From Candidatus Magasanikiibacteriota bacterium (GTDB taxonomy: Bacteria; Patescibacteriota; Patescibacteriia; Magasanikbacterales; UBA922): 13,931 bases of DNA. The DNA lies in contig JAHFIC010000021.1 of the NCBI GenBank assembly GCA_023246555.1, positions 1 through 13,931 on the forward strand. Direction: 5' to 3'. The notes under the pieces were generated by a model. That model saw only the letters and a list, made by a program, of their open reading frames with translations. It made no database searches and was not told the DNA's origin. Positions 1-7,232 of this stretch are shown here, in pieces. Position numbers and translations under genes: made by a program. Every line of letters starts with the position of its first letter. The stretch's first letter is position 1.

Positions 1-2
1 TG

Positions 3-2684
3 GCTGCGTGGATCAGTCGAGATCTTCCAGATCCTGACCGTCTCACCGACCGTCATGTAGCCCAAAGCACAAAAATATATGATCGCACGGGCACGCACCT
101 CCTCTATGAAATTTTTGCCTCAGAAAAACGAACTATTATTGAGCTCGAAGAAGTGCCACAATATCTTATCGACGCAGTAATCGCAACCGAGGATACAAAA
201 TTTTTTGAACACAAAGGTATCCGTCCACTCTCTATCGCCAGGTCATTCGTCTATGGAATCATTGGTCGCGGCAGAGTCGGCGGAGGCGCGTCAACGCTCA
301 CGCAGCAACTGGTCAAAAATGCGATTCTTACGAATGAACGGACGATTACGAGAAAAATAAAAGAAATTATTCTCTCCATACGCTTGGAACAAAAGTACAC
401 AAAAAACCAAATTCTAAAGATTTACTTCAATGAAATACCCTACGGCTCAACAAACTATGGGGTCGAAGCGGCGGCCCAAAGCTATTTTGGCAAGCACGCT
501 CGTGAGCTGAGTCTTGGCGAGGCCGCAACACTCGCGGGACTTCCACGAGCGCCATCATACTACCTGAACAATCCGGATGCATTAAAAAATCGACGAGACT
601 TTGTACTCAAACGCATGGTGGAAGAGGGGTATGTGACAAGCAATGATGCCGAAAATGAAAAACAAAAGCCACTGACCCTAAAGCGACAATTCACCAATAT
701 CGAGGCGCCTCACTTTGTTCTCTACGTAAAGGATCTTCTTATCGAGCAGTTTGGTGAACAATTGGTGGACACTGGCGGATTGAGGGTTGTCACAACGCTT
801 GATTGGGAAAAACAAAAAATCGCTGAGGAGGCAGTATCGTCAACCGCAAAAACATTCCAGGAAGCGGGCGCGAATAACGCATCGTTGGTTGCAATTGATC
901 CAAAAACCGGACAGATTCTCGCCCTGGTCGGTTCTCGTGATTTTTTTGATGAAACCATTGATGGTCAGTTCAATGTCGCAACGCTCGGGCTCCGCCAGCC
1001 AGGTTCATCATTCAAGCCCATTGTCTACGCGGCTGGATTTGAAAAGGGGTACACACCGGAAACAATTCTTTTTGATGTGGCAACGAACTTTGCTGTTTCA
1101 GGAAAGGACTACAAACCAGTTGATTATGACGGAAAAGAACGCGGTCCAGTCACCGTACGCACTGCGCTTCAAGGATCGCTGAATATCCCTGCTGTAAAAA
1201 TGCTGTACTTGGTCGGGCCAGAAAATGCCATTGCTCTCGCGGAAAGACTTGGCTACACTACCCTTTCTCAGGGCGACTTTGGATTATCATTGGTGCTTGG
1301 TGGCGGTGAAGTAAAACTTCTTGAACATGTGAGCGCTTATGGTGTTTTTGCCAATAAAGGTATTCGACAGGCGCATACGCCGATTCTTTCCATAGAGGAC
1401 TCAAACGGGGAAGTACTCTCTGAATGGAAAAAAGCAGTCGGTGAAAAAATTTTTGATGAAGAAATTGTCGCCACACTCTCACATGTCCTATCGGATGACG
1501 CGGCGCGTGCATTTGTCTTTGGCGCTGGAAGCAATTTAACACTCCCTGATCGACCGGTCGCGGCAAAAACAGGCACAACAAACAACTATGTTGATGCCTG
1601 GACAATCGGATATACCCCCAGTCTCGTCGCTGGTGTGTGGGCAGGGAACACCAACAACACCCCGCTCAAGGCTGGATTTGGCGGTGGGCGCGTCGCAGGC
1701 ATGATTTGGAACACATTCATGCGCCGAGCCCTTCAAGGAGCTCCTGTCGAGGAATTTCCAATTCCACCACCAAATGACGCGGAGAAGCCCGTGCTTCGCG
1801 GATCCCACGCCGGGAACATTGTTCTCCCCATCAACCGTATGACGGGAAATATCGGAACGAGCTCAACGCCGCAAGAGCTTATTATAGAACGAACCTTCAT
1901 CCCACCACATGACATTCTTCAGTATGTAAAAAAAGATGACCCAAGGGGGCCAGTGCCCGAGCATCCGGAGGAAGATCCGCAATACCAACTGTGGGAGGAC
2001 GGTGTTCAAGATTGGATCCGCCACATGCGCGAACAAAACCCGAATTGGGAAGTCCGATTTGATGAACCACCAAAGACATTCGACACCCCAGAGACATCGC
2101 ACCTCACTCCATCACTTGAAGTGCTCTCCCCAACTCCAGGAACAATCCTCACTGATCGACGATTGAACGTCCATATTAGCACGAGCGCCGTACGCGGCAT
2201 ACGGCAAGTGTCCTACAAAGTAGACGATAAATTCGTTTCAACCATCGAGCATGCGCCATTCACACTCGAAAGCTACATCCCATGGCTCACGAATGGCAAC
2301 CATCTACTTATTGTCACCGCAGAAGATGATGTTGGAAATAAAAGAATCGCCGAGGTCCCATTTACGCTGGCGACAGGAGATGAATCCCCCGCAGTATTCT
2401 GGGCGGAACGAACGGTATCACTCACACAATCGGAATTTCCCCGAGTCTTTTTCTTGAATCCGATCAAAAAAGACGGACTGAAAGAAGTCCGTATCTTTGC
2501 CGAAAAAAGCAACCAGATAGTAGAGGTGGCAACACTCCATGATTTCTCAAACCTTTTCAATAACCAAATACTTGCCAAATGGGAAAATCCACCATCACCG
2601 GGTGTGTGGACGCTTCATGCAGAAGTGGTTGGGGAAGATGCCACACGTCGTGAAACCGACACCGAAGTGGTCGAGGTGCGCTAA
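3..2684 (+). CDS. Class A penicillin-binding protein (glycosyltransferase + transpeptidase), 5'-partial
   Basis: Bifunctional peptidoglycan synthase: polymerises lipid II and cross-links stem peptides at the outer face of the membrane. The frame is open from position 3, so the start codon and membrane anchor lie upstream; the GTG at 153 is internal, because the codons before it already encode the usual lead-in (IYDRTGTHLLYE, then R..IELEEVP). Seen: GT51 motif EDTKFFEHKG with the catalytic Glu at 189-191, GGGASTLTQQ near 280-311, and the stretch ending FNEIPYG. The transpeptidase has SSFK with the nucleophile Ser at 1005-1007, SLN at 1176-1184 and KTGT at 1566-1577, so both active sites look intact. 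After the transpeptidase comes an acidic, Pro-rich linker and then, near 2110-2380, a beta-sandwich-like domain beginning SPTPGTIL, resembling the Ig-like C-terminal domains of some bifunctional PBPs. Ends TAA five bases before the convergent dnaN stop. Which PBP subtype is uncertain. Confidence 0.95.
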   Translation, partial: AAWISRDLPDPDRLTDRHVAQSTKIYDRTGTHLLYEIFASEKRTIIELEEVPQYLIDAVIATEDTKFFEHKGIRPLSIARSFVYGIIGRGRVGGGASTLTQQLVKNAILTNERTITRKIKEIILSIRLEQKYTKNQILKIYFNEIPYGSTNYGVEAAAQSYFGKHARELSLGEAATLAGLPRAPSYYLNNPDALKNRRDFVLKRMVEEGYVTSNDAENEKQKPLTLKRQFTNIEAPHFVLYVKDLLIEQFGEQLVDTGGLRVVTTLDWEKQKIAEEAVSSTAKTFQEAGANNASLVAIDPKTGQILALVGSRDFFDETIDGQFNVATLGLRQPGSSFKPIVYAAGFEKGYTPETILFDVATNFAVSGKDYKPVDYDGKERGPVTVRTALQGSLNIPAVKMLYLVGPENAIALAERLGYTTLSQGDFGLSLVLGGGEVKLLEHVSAYGVFANKGIRQAHTPILSIEDSNGEVLSEWKKAVGEKIFDEEIVATLSHVLSDDAARAFVFGAGSNLTLPDRPVAAKTGTTNNYVDAWTIGYTPSLVAGVWAGNTNNTPLKAGFGGGRVAGMIWNTFMRRALQGAPVEEFPIPPPNDAEKPVLRGSHAGNIVLPINRMTGNIGTSSTPQELIIERTFIPPHDILQYVKKDDPRGPVPEHPEEDPQYQLWEDGVQDWIRHMREQNPNWEVRFDEPPKTFDTPETSHLTPSLEVLSPTPGTILTDRRLNVHISTSAVRGIRQVSYKVDDKFVSTIEHAPFTLESYIPWLTNGNHLLIVTAEDDVGNKRIAEVPFTLATGDESPAVFWAERTVSLTQSEFPRVFFLNPIKKDGLKEVRIFAEKSNQIVEVATLHDFSNLFNNQILAKWENPPSPGVWTLHAEVVGEDATRRETDTEVVEVR

Positions 2685-2689
2685 ACGAC

Positions 2690-3814
2690 TCATTGCCGGA
2701 TAGGCATGACAATATAGAGATATCCAGGATTTTTATCTGAACGAAACAGGCAGGGGGTGTCCGCGCCATTCATGCGAAGTTCTGCTGCCTCCCCATCAAT
2801 ATGCTGAAGCCCCTCGAGAACATACCGGTGATTCAAAAAAATAGAATTCTCCGAGCCATCAATGTCCGCCTCGATCGATGAGCTGTATTCTCCAGTTTGG
2901 GTATTTGTTGACGAGACCCCAATCGTTTTTTCTCCGGCATTTCAATCGAATGATACCGCATTTACTCCCGAAGCGGCAAAAATACCAGCTGCCTTAATGA
3001 GTTTTACCATCGGCTCTACAGGAAAAACCGCGGTTGTCTTGAATGATGTTGGAATAATCTGAGCATAGTCAGGGTATTTCCCATCGATAAGACGGGTGGT
3101 AAGCTCAAATGTGCCATACCGAACCATAAGTTGCCCTTCACCCAAGGAAATACGAATGTTCGTTTCTTTTTGAAGAGAAGCAGACAAAGAAACCAAGCGC
3201 ACAATTTCAAGGACTGCCCGCGCGGGCACAATACACCGAAATTCAGATGTTCCTTGATCCACAGGGAGTTGAAACTCAGCCAGGCGATACGAGTCCGTGG
3301 CCGCAAGAACAAGCCCGTTGTATCGTTCAGTAAAAAAACCGAAATACACTCCAGAAAGCTCTGGGCGTATCTCGTTTTTGGCTGAAGCAATAACGGTTTT
3401 CATAATCGCCCCACGCAAGTGTTCTGCGGAGAGCACATACCCATGTTTTTCATCCACAGATGGTATAACCGGGTACTCATCAGATGGATTGCCTTTTATT
3501 TTTGTGCGAGAGGCGCCGCACACGACCAGGAGCTCAGAACCATCCAGTGTTATATCAACTTGTCCGTCTGAAACAAGCGAGACATAGTCAGCAATGGTTT
3601 TTGCCGGCACAGAGAACGACCCGGGCGAATCAACCTTCGCCCGAAGTGTGGCCCGTACTGCCACCTCAAGATTTGTTGCCACAAGCTCTACATGGGACTC
3701 ATGAACAACAACAAGAACATTCCCGAGGATAGGGAGGTTCACCCCTCGTCCGGTAAGCGGGACCACGGTGTTTAGTGCTAAAATAAGATTCTCTTTTGTG
3801 CAAGTAAACTGCAT
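2690..3814 (-). CDS. dnaN: DNA polymerase III beta subunit (sliding clamp), interrupted by an in-frame UGA
   Basis: Ring-shaped processivity clamp that tethers DNA polymerase III to DNA. Starts at ATG 3814 (MQFTCTKENLILALN), a typical clamp N-terminus. Family features seen: NLPILGNVLV, ATNLEVAVRA, SGVYFGF, LAATDSYRLAE and DGKYPDYAQIIP. The uninterrupted reading stops at TGA 2944-2942 (codon 291), but the same frame then continues for 83 codons with the expected domain III ending: GEKTIGVSSTNTQTGEYSS, FLNHRYVLEGL and the hallmark YLYIVMPIRQ, ending at TGA 2692-2690. Ignoring the internal stop, the product is 374 residues, normal for the family; truncated at 290 it would lose most of domain III, including part of the dimer interface and partner-binding pocket. 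No clear Shine-Dalgarno precedes the start. Lies downstream of dnaA on the same strand, the usual order. Gene identity is certain; how the UGA is dealt with is not. Confidence 0.95.
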
Positions 3815-3875
3815 ACGCTTTCAATCGTTCAATAATATATATAATATCTAGTAATAGTAGTAGGGCTGGGGGAAA

Positions 3876-4016
3876 GGTGGATAAAGTTTTTTTTTGTTTA
3901 TACACTCATGTTTTTGGAACTTTTTTTATTCACCGTACCTGTGTTTTTTTGTGTATGAACTGTGCCCTATTTTTGGAAATACCAATTCTTGGTGGATAAC
4001 TTTGTGTTTATACACA
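3876..4016. promoter_or_regulatory. DnaA-box-like cluster in the dnaA-dnaN spacer
   Basis: The 211-bp spacer between dnaA and dnaN (3815-4025) contains five nonamers resembling the DnaA box TTATNCACA. One is exact: TTATACACA at 4008-4016 (+). Four match 8 of 9: TTATCCACC at 3876-3884 (-), TTATACACT at 3898-3906 (+), TTATTCACC at 3926-3934 (+) and TTATCCACC at 3991-3999 (-). Long T runs lie between them. Boxes on both sides of dnaA recall bipartite origins such as that of Bacillus subtilis. They could serve the origin, dnaN autoregulation or both. The AT-rich stretch at 3831-3850 probably also holds the dnaN promoter, but no convincing -35/-10 pair was found. Confidence 0.5.
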
Positions 4017-4025
4017 GGCAATTCT

Positions 4026-5408
4026 TTAATTACTCACAGCATATAGACGCTGTTTGATCATCTCTATATCTTGCTTGAGTTTTTGGTTATTTTCGATTTC
4101 CGTTGAAATTTTCGTGTGTGCGTGCATGGCGGTTGTGTGGTCTCTTCCTCCCAATTCATCACCGATTGCCGGGTAAGAAAGCTTTAGTTCGTTTCGTAAA
4201 AGATACATAATGATTTGCCGAGGGAACGAAAGTTTTTTCTCTCGGCTTTTTCCAAGCATGTCGTCCGTGCCGATATCGTAAAATTTTGCGACCTCGGCAA
4301 TAAGCTCTCGTGGCGTTGTTGATTTCCGCATGCCTTGGCTTTCGTGAGCGGCTAGGATTGCTTTTACGGTTTCTTTTGTCGGCTCGATATTTTTGAGCTG
4401 GTGGAAAGCGGCGACCTTGTTTAATGCTCCTTCCAGTTCTCGGATGTTACTTTGAATAGTGGCGGCGATGAGCTGAATGATTTCCGGGCTGAATGAATAG
4501 CTTTTTTCTTGGGTTTTTACTTGAAGAATCGCGACACGAGTTTCAAGGTCTGCCGCGGAAATATCGGCGATCATCCCCCATTCTAATCTTGAACGAAGGC
4601 GGTCTTCCAGGGCTGGGATGGCTTTAGGTGGGCGGTCGCTCGTCATGACGACTTGTTTTCCCTGCTGGTGGAGTTCGTTAAAGGTGTGGAAAAATTCTTC
4701 TTGGGTTTGCTCTTTACCTCCAATAAATTGAATGTCATCAATCAGGAGAAGATCAACATTTCGATATCGATCTTTGAATTCCTTGGCGTGTCCTTCCTTT
4801 ACCGATGTAACAAATTCATTCATGAATTTTTCTGAACTTACATACAGGATTTTTGTCTCGGGGCTCCTCTCAACCATTGAATGGCCGATCGCCTGGATAA
4901 GATGAGTTTTTCCAAGTCCGACACCACCATAAATAAAGAGCGGGTTGTATGCCTCACCTGGCCGATCCGCAACCGCGCGGGCTGCCGCATGGGCAAGTTC
5001 ACTGTTTTTCCCCACAATAAAGGTTTTAAACGTGTATTTTGGGTTTAGTCCAAATTCAGAAAGCACTGGTCGACGTTCTTGAATGAATGGCGTTGACATC
5101 GGTGCTGTGGGCCCCCGTGGCGGTTCTTGCATCAAACATTCCTGTTCTTCTAGATTTTTTATGTTTTCAACGCGGTACTCGATTTTTTTGACTGGCTGGG
5201 CAGTAATTCGTTCAAGTGAACGGACAATATCACTATGGTACTTTCGCTCAAGCCAGCTTTTGGTGAATGCGCTTGGCACACACACAACAACATGGCCTCC
5301 TTGGAATTGGCTGATGCCTGTGCTTCTAAACCACGTGACAAAATTGGCCTTGGATATCTTTAGTTCAAATTCTCCAAGAACTGCCTGCCAGATTTCGTAG
5401 TTCGTCAT
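4026..5408 (-). CDS. dnaA: Chromosomal replication initiator protein DnaA
   Basis: AAA+ ATPase that binds DnaA boxes and melts the origin. 460 residues, normal length. Domain I at about 1-75 (MTNYEIWQAVLGEFELKIS; WFRSTGIS), a variable linker at about 76-118, then the AAA+ core starting at YTFKTFIVGKNSELAHAA. Walker A GGVGLGKTH is at residues 161-169 and Walker B LLLIDD just after 220, followed by the usual QFIGGKEQTQEEFFHTFN. Arg-rich ALEDRLRSRLEWG and NIRELEGALNKV follow. Domain IV carries the DNA-binding signature LGGRDHTTAMHAHTKI at about 419-434, the residues that read the box. Start ATG 5408 fits the domain I alignment and lies 9 nt from a -10 box. Upstream of dnaN, divergent from rpmH. 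Confidence 0.98.
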   Translation of the reverse strand: MTNYEIWQAVLGEFELKISKANFVTWFRSTGISQFQGGHVVVCVPSAFTKSWLERKYHSDIVRSLERITAQPVKKIEYRVENIKNLEEQECLMQEPPRGPTAPMSTPFIQERRPVLSEFGLNPKYTFKTFIVGKNSELAHAAARAVADRPGEAYNPLFIYGGVGLGKTHLIQAIGHSMVERSPETKILYVSSEKFMNEFVTSVKEGHAKEFKDRYRNVDLLLIDDIQFIGGKEQTQEEFFHTFNELHQQGKQVVMTSDRPPKAIPALEDRLRSRLEWGMIADISAADLETRVAILQVKTQEKSYSFSPEIIQLIAATIQSNIRELEGALNKVAAFHQLKNIEPTKETVKAILAAHESQGMRKSTTPRELIAEVAKFYDIGTDDMLGKSREKKLSFPRQIIMYLLRNELKLSYPAIGDELGGRDHTTAMHAHTKISTEIENNQKLKQDIEMIKQRLYAVSN

Positions 5409-5417
5409 ACGGGTTTC

Positions 5418-5445
5418 AGTATATGCTGATCGTGTTTTTAATCAA
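5418..5445 (-). promoter_or_regulatory. dnaA promoter predicting an almost leaderless mRNA
   Basis: On the minus strand, TTGATT (5445-5440), a 16-bp spacer and TATACT (5423-5418). Only 9 nt separate the -10 box from the dnaA ATG at 5408, so transcription starting about 7 nt after the -10 would leave zero to three untranslated bases. There is no Shine-Dalgarno. Confidence 0.6.
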
Positions 5446-5484
5446 TATGCACAATTTTACCATGAGAAAGGCCAAGCAAAAATG

Positions 5485-5541
5485 GCTTAATAAAGAGAAA
5501 AAGTTATTAATATGGGGATAAGGTGTGGATAGTGTGGATAA
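5485..5541. other. Candidate oriC: AT-rich block plus tandem DnaA boxes between dnaA and rpmH
   Basis: In the divergent dnaA-rpmH spacer (5409-5589) three box-like nonamers are nearly tandem on the minus strand: TTATCCACA exact at 5533-5541, CTATCCACA at 5524-5532 (8/9, directly abutting) and TTATCCCCA at 5513-5521 (8/9). Next to them is an AT-rich run, 5486-5513 (ttaataaagagaaaaagttat and onward), a possible unwinding element. Position between dnaA-dnaN and rpmH-rnpA is the classical bacterial origin location, and genes point away on both sides. Boxes also lie just upstream of the rpmH -35, so DnaA might affect that promoter. Confidence 0.55.
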
Positions 5542-5552
5542 CCAAGACATCC

Positions 5553-5581
5553 TTGACTAAATTTTGCTTTTTGCCTATACT
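5553..5581 (+). promoter_or_regulatory. rpmH promoter, sigma70 type, probably leaderless
   Basis: TTGACT (5553-5558), 17-bp spacer, TATACT (5576-5581). The rpmH ATG begins at 5590, 8 nt after the -10, where the transcript itself would be expected to start. No Shine-Dalgarno is present or could fit. Confidence 0.75.
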
Positions 5582-5589
5582 TTCTGCAT

Positions 5590-5763
5590 ATGAAACGTAC
5601 CTATCAGCCGAAAAAGCGACGTCGGGTCAAGATTCATGGTTTTCGATCTCGCATGAAGACAAAAGATGGCCGTGATGTTTTAAAGCGTCGCCGCAACAAA
5701 GGCAGACACAAATTAACAGTCAGTGAGGAGCTAAAGGGAAAAAGAACCAGAAAAATTCGCTAA
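5590..5763 (+). CDS. rpmH: 50S ribosomal protein L34 with C-terminal extension
   Basis: Small basic protein of the large ribosomal subunit. 57 residues: MKRTYQPKKRRRVKIHGF, then RSRMKTKDGRDVLKRRR, NKGRHKLTV, and an added tail SEELKGKRTRKIR. Bacterial L34 is usually about 44-46 residues and ends near the LTV or LSA position, so the last 13 residues are an extension. Start fixed by the invariant MKRTYQP. First gene of rpmH-rnpA-yidD on the strand opposite dnaA, the standard arrangement. A perfect hairpin follows the stop codon directly. Confidence 0.97.
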   Translation: MKRTYQPKKRRRVKIHGFRSRMKTKDGRDVLKRRRNKGRHKLTVSEELKGKRTRKIR

Positions 5764-5787
5764 ACAAAGCCCCGAAAGGGGCTTTGT
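5764..5787 (+). terminator. Perfect hairpin between rpmH and rnpA (attenuator or processing site)
   Basis: Ten-base-pair stem, 5764-5773 with 5778-5787, closed by a GAAA (GNRA) tetraloop. It begins one base after the rpmH stop. No T tract follows, so it is not a standard intrinsic terminator; it may attenuate, stabilise the rpmH mRNA 3' end or be an RNase site. The extended -10 of rnpA abuts it. Confidence 0.6.
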
Positions 5788-5795
5788 GGTATACT
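5787..5795 (+). promoter_or_regulatory. Extended -10 promoter for rnpA, probably leaderless
   Basis: TGG followed by TATACT (5790-5795), an extended -10 without a recognisable -35 (the -35 position falls inside the preceding hairpin). The rnpA ATG begins at 5804, again 8 nt after the -10, the same spacing as at rpmH. Confidence 0.5.
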
Positions 5796-5803
5796 AAGAG
5801 TCT

Positions 5804-6181
5804 ATGCTCCCAGCGATATTTCGATTAACAAAAAAGCGGGATTTCGAGATTCTTTTTTCTGAAGGGCGGTTTTTCGGTGGAAAAGTAATCAATGCCAAGG
5901 TTTGGAAAATCAATCCATCTAACTATCCAAGACGTGGCTATCATATAGATGATTTAAAAATTGGGTTTGTGGTGGGGGTTAAAGTGAGTAAAAGCGCGTT
6001 AAAACGTAACCGTGCGAAGCGGCAGATGCGAGAAGTGGTCCGTTTGCTTTTGAAAGAACAGAGGTTAAAAACTGGGTATATGATGACATTTTTGGCAAAA
6101 CCGGACATTCTCAACGCAAATTATGCCCAAATTCATGAGGATATTCATGCGCTTTGTGGAGCTGGGCGTTTGTTTGTATGA
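5804..6181 (+). CDS. rnpA: Ribonuclease P protein component
   Basis: Protein cofactor of RNase P, which matures tRNA 5' ends. 125 residues. Starts MLPAIFRLTKKRDFEILFSEG, the usual N-terminus, followed at residues 60-77 by the signature KVSKSALKRNRAKRQMRE whose basic residues contact RNase P RNA. The segment between is slightly longer than average (KINPSNYPRRGYHIDDL). The TGA stop overlaps the yidD ATG as ATGA, so translation of the two is likely coupled. Its own extended -10 lies 8 nt upstream of the start. Confidence 0.96.
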   Translation: MLPAIFRLTKKRDFEILFSEGRFFGGKVINAKVWKINPSNYPRRGYHIDDLKIGFVVGVKVSKSALKRNRAKRQMREVVRLLLKEQRLKTGYMMTFLAKPDILNANYAQIHEDIHALCGAGRLFV

Positions 6182-6408
6182 AGCGAATTCTCCTATTTCT
6201 CATCGGTTTGTATCAAAACACGCTTTCACCAGACCATGGGTGGCTGAAAAAACTCTATCCGCATGGGTATTGTCGGTTTTATCCGTCGTGCAGTCAGTAT
6301 GGGTATGAGGCGGTTGAACGTTATGGTGTGGTGCGCGGCGTTCCAAAGGCCCTTTGGCGGATTTTTCGGTGTAATCCATGGAATAAAGGCGGAGTTGATT
6401 TGGTATAA
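6178..6408 (+). CDS. yidD: Membrane protein insertion efficiency factor YidD
   Basis: Small membrane-associated protein that assists YidC/Sec-dependent insertion. 76 residues: MKRILLFLIGLYQNTLSP as an amphipathic or hydrophobic start, then the family core CRFYPSCSQYGYEAVERYG and the C-terminal RIFRCNPWNKGGVDLV, with the conserved cysteines. The start at 6178, overlapping the rnpA stop, is preferred to the in-frame codon at 6154 because it matches the MK-x-I-L family start. Between SP and CRFYP the protein has a longer loop (DHGWLKKLYPHGY) than the usual short GP-type turn. yidC, the common next gene, does not follow; a palindromic element and a minus-strand gene come instead. Confidence 0.95.
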   Translation: MKRILLFLIGLYQNTLSPDHGWLKKLYPHGYCRFYPSCSQYGYEAVERYGVVRGVPKALWRIFRCNPWNKGGVDLV

Positions 6409-6576
6409 AGGGACTGTCACCGAATACCATTTCGACTGCAATTTCATAATCTTGGCCATAATCGCTTAAAATTTTTTTGGCTTAGCTTACAGCTAAACCG
6501 CAAAATTTATTCAGCGATTCTGTCTCAACATTCTGAAATTTCGTCAAGAAAGCGCATTCGGCGACAGTCCTATAAA
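6404..6576. repeat. MITE/REP-like palindromic element after yidD
   Basis: Terminal inverted repeats 6411-6425 and 6556-6570 match at 14 of 15 positions (GGACTGTCaCCGAAT and its complement). Nested inside are further complementary pairs: AATTTCA/TGAAATT (6440-6446, 6534-6540), AATCGCT/AGCGATT (6460-6466, 6513-6519), AAATTTT/AAAATTT (6469-6475, 6502-6508) and TTAGCT/AGCTAA (6482-6487, 6491-6496). The whole 160 bp is thus one long imperfect hairpin. TATAAA occurs directly outside both ends (6404-6409, 6571-6576), a possible target duplication, though one extra G sits on the left. Ends of the GGACTGTC type recall REP and MITE sequences mobilised in trans. No ORF inside. It could instead be a transcribed RNA structure. 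Confidence 0.6.
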
Positions 6577-6605
6577 AATGAGGCCGATGCGGGGCGGGCA
6601 TCGGC
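6572..6605 (-). terminator. Intrinsic terminator of the 6612-7208 gene
   Basis: On the minus strand, an 8-bp GC-rich stem (GCCGATGC/GCATCGGC; plus-strand arms 6583-6590 and 6598-6605) with a 7-nt loop, followed after CTC by ATTTTTAT. It lies just past the stop codon at 6612. Its T tract coincides with the right-hand TATAAA flanking the palindromic element. Confidence 0.7.
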
Positions 6606-6611
6606 TGGGTA

Positions 6612-7208
6612 CTAGGCAGGGCTTCGACAGCGTAGGTCTTCCTCTCTTGCGGCTTTTATTTCTTGGAGTCGTGCGGCCTCCCAAGACGTTTCTCCATCCT
6701 GGACCTTTGCTTCTGTCCTTTTTTTATCCGCTTCTTTATTTTTTTTCACCTCATCGATCGTTGTTCGTAGGTCACCGGCAGTTTTTTCCACCGATTCCCA
6801 TGTGAGCACATAAACCGGCCATGTCCAATCAGCCACCGGCGGCGACTCACGCCCCTGAATCCACTCCATCGCATCACGGTTGACGACGAAGATGATCGAG
6901 CAGTTAAACCGCTGGAGTCTGGCCCGCCACACATCTTCGATTGAGACGTGTTTCTGCAACGTGAGAAGGACGATGACCAGGTCAAACGATGGGAGCTGGG
7001 CCAACCTCATGAGGTTTTCGAGTTGTTCCGCCTTTTCAATCCAGCGGACCTCCCGGAGCTCCTCTTCATGGGCTTGCCCATCATCTTGGGCAGATTCGGT
7101 GGGCCCTACGAGCTTCCGAATCGCGCCTTGTTCTGGCGCTATTTGTTCGATTTCAAATTCCCCTTGCTGTACAAGGGGCACGCTATCAATGATCGCAAGC
7201 GTTTTCAT
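6612..7208 (-). CDS. Unrecognised protein, 198 residues, charged C-terminal tail
   Basis: No family recognised. Start ATG 7208 (MKTLAIIDSVPLVQQGEFE) is chosen because GGAGG precedes it at ideal spacing, the clearest Shine-Dalgarno in the window; the longer reading from 7229 lacks support. What can be seen: a short hydrophobic N-terminal strand; an acidic stretch (HEEELREVRWIEKAEQLE); a hydrophobic FDLVIVLLTLQKHVS and then CSIIFVVNRDAMEWIQG, an alternating pattern that could form an alpha/beta fold; WTWPVYVLTWESVEKTAG; then a strongly charged, probably helical or coiled-coil tail (EVKKNKEADKKRTEAKVQDG onward). No signal peptide or clear membrane span. It has its own promoter and terminator, so it is a separate unit. 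Two lines sampled (6841-6960) are about 56% GC, higher than most neighbours. Confidence 0.75.
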   Translation of the reverse strand: MKTLAIIDSVPLVQQGEFEIEQIAPEQGAIRKLVGPTESAQDDGQAHEEELREVRWIEKAEQLENLMRLAQLPSFDLVIVLLTLQKHVSIEDVWRARLQRFNCSIIFVVNRDAMEWIQGRESPPVADWTWPVYVLTWESVEKTAGDLRTTIDEVKKNKEADKKRTEAKVQDGETSWEAARLQEIKAAREEDLRCRSPA

Positions 7209-7232
7209 GATTCCCTCCGAATTTCTCAAATA

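Noticed and set aside
153..155. GTG at 153 as the PBP start
   Set aside because: Fifty in-frame codons before it encode conserved PBP sequence, so the gene begins outside the window.
2690..3814. Frameshift as the explanation of the split dnaN
   Set aside because: The reading was followed codon by codon through 2944-2690: the downstream part is in the same frame, so it is a point stop, not an indel.
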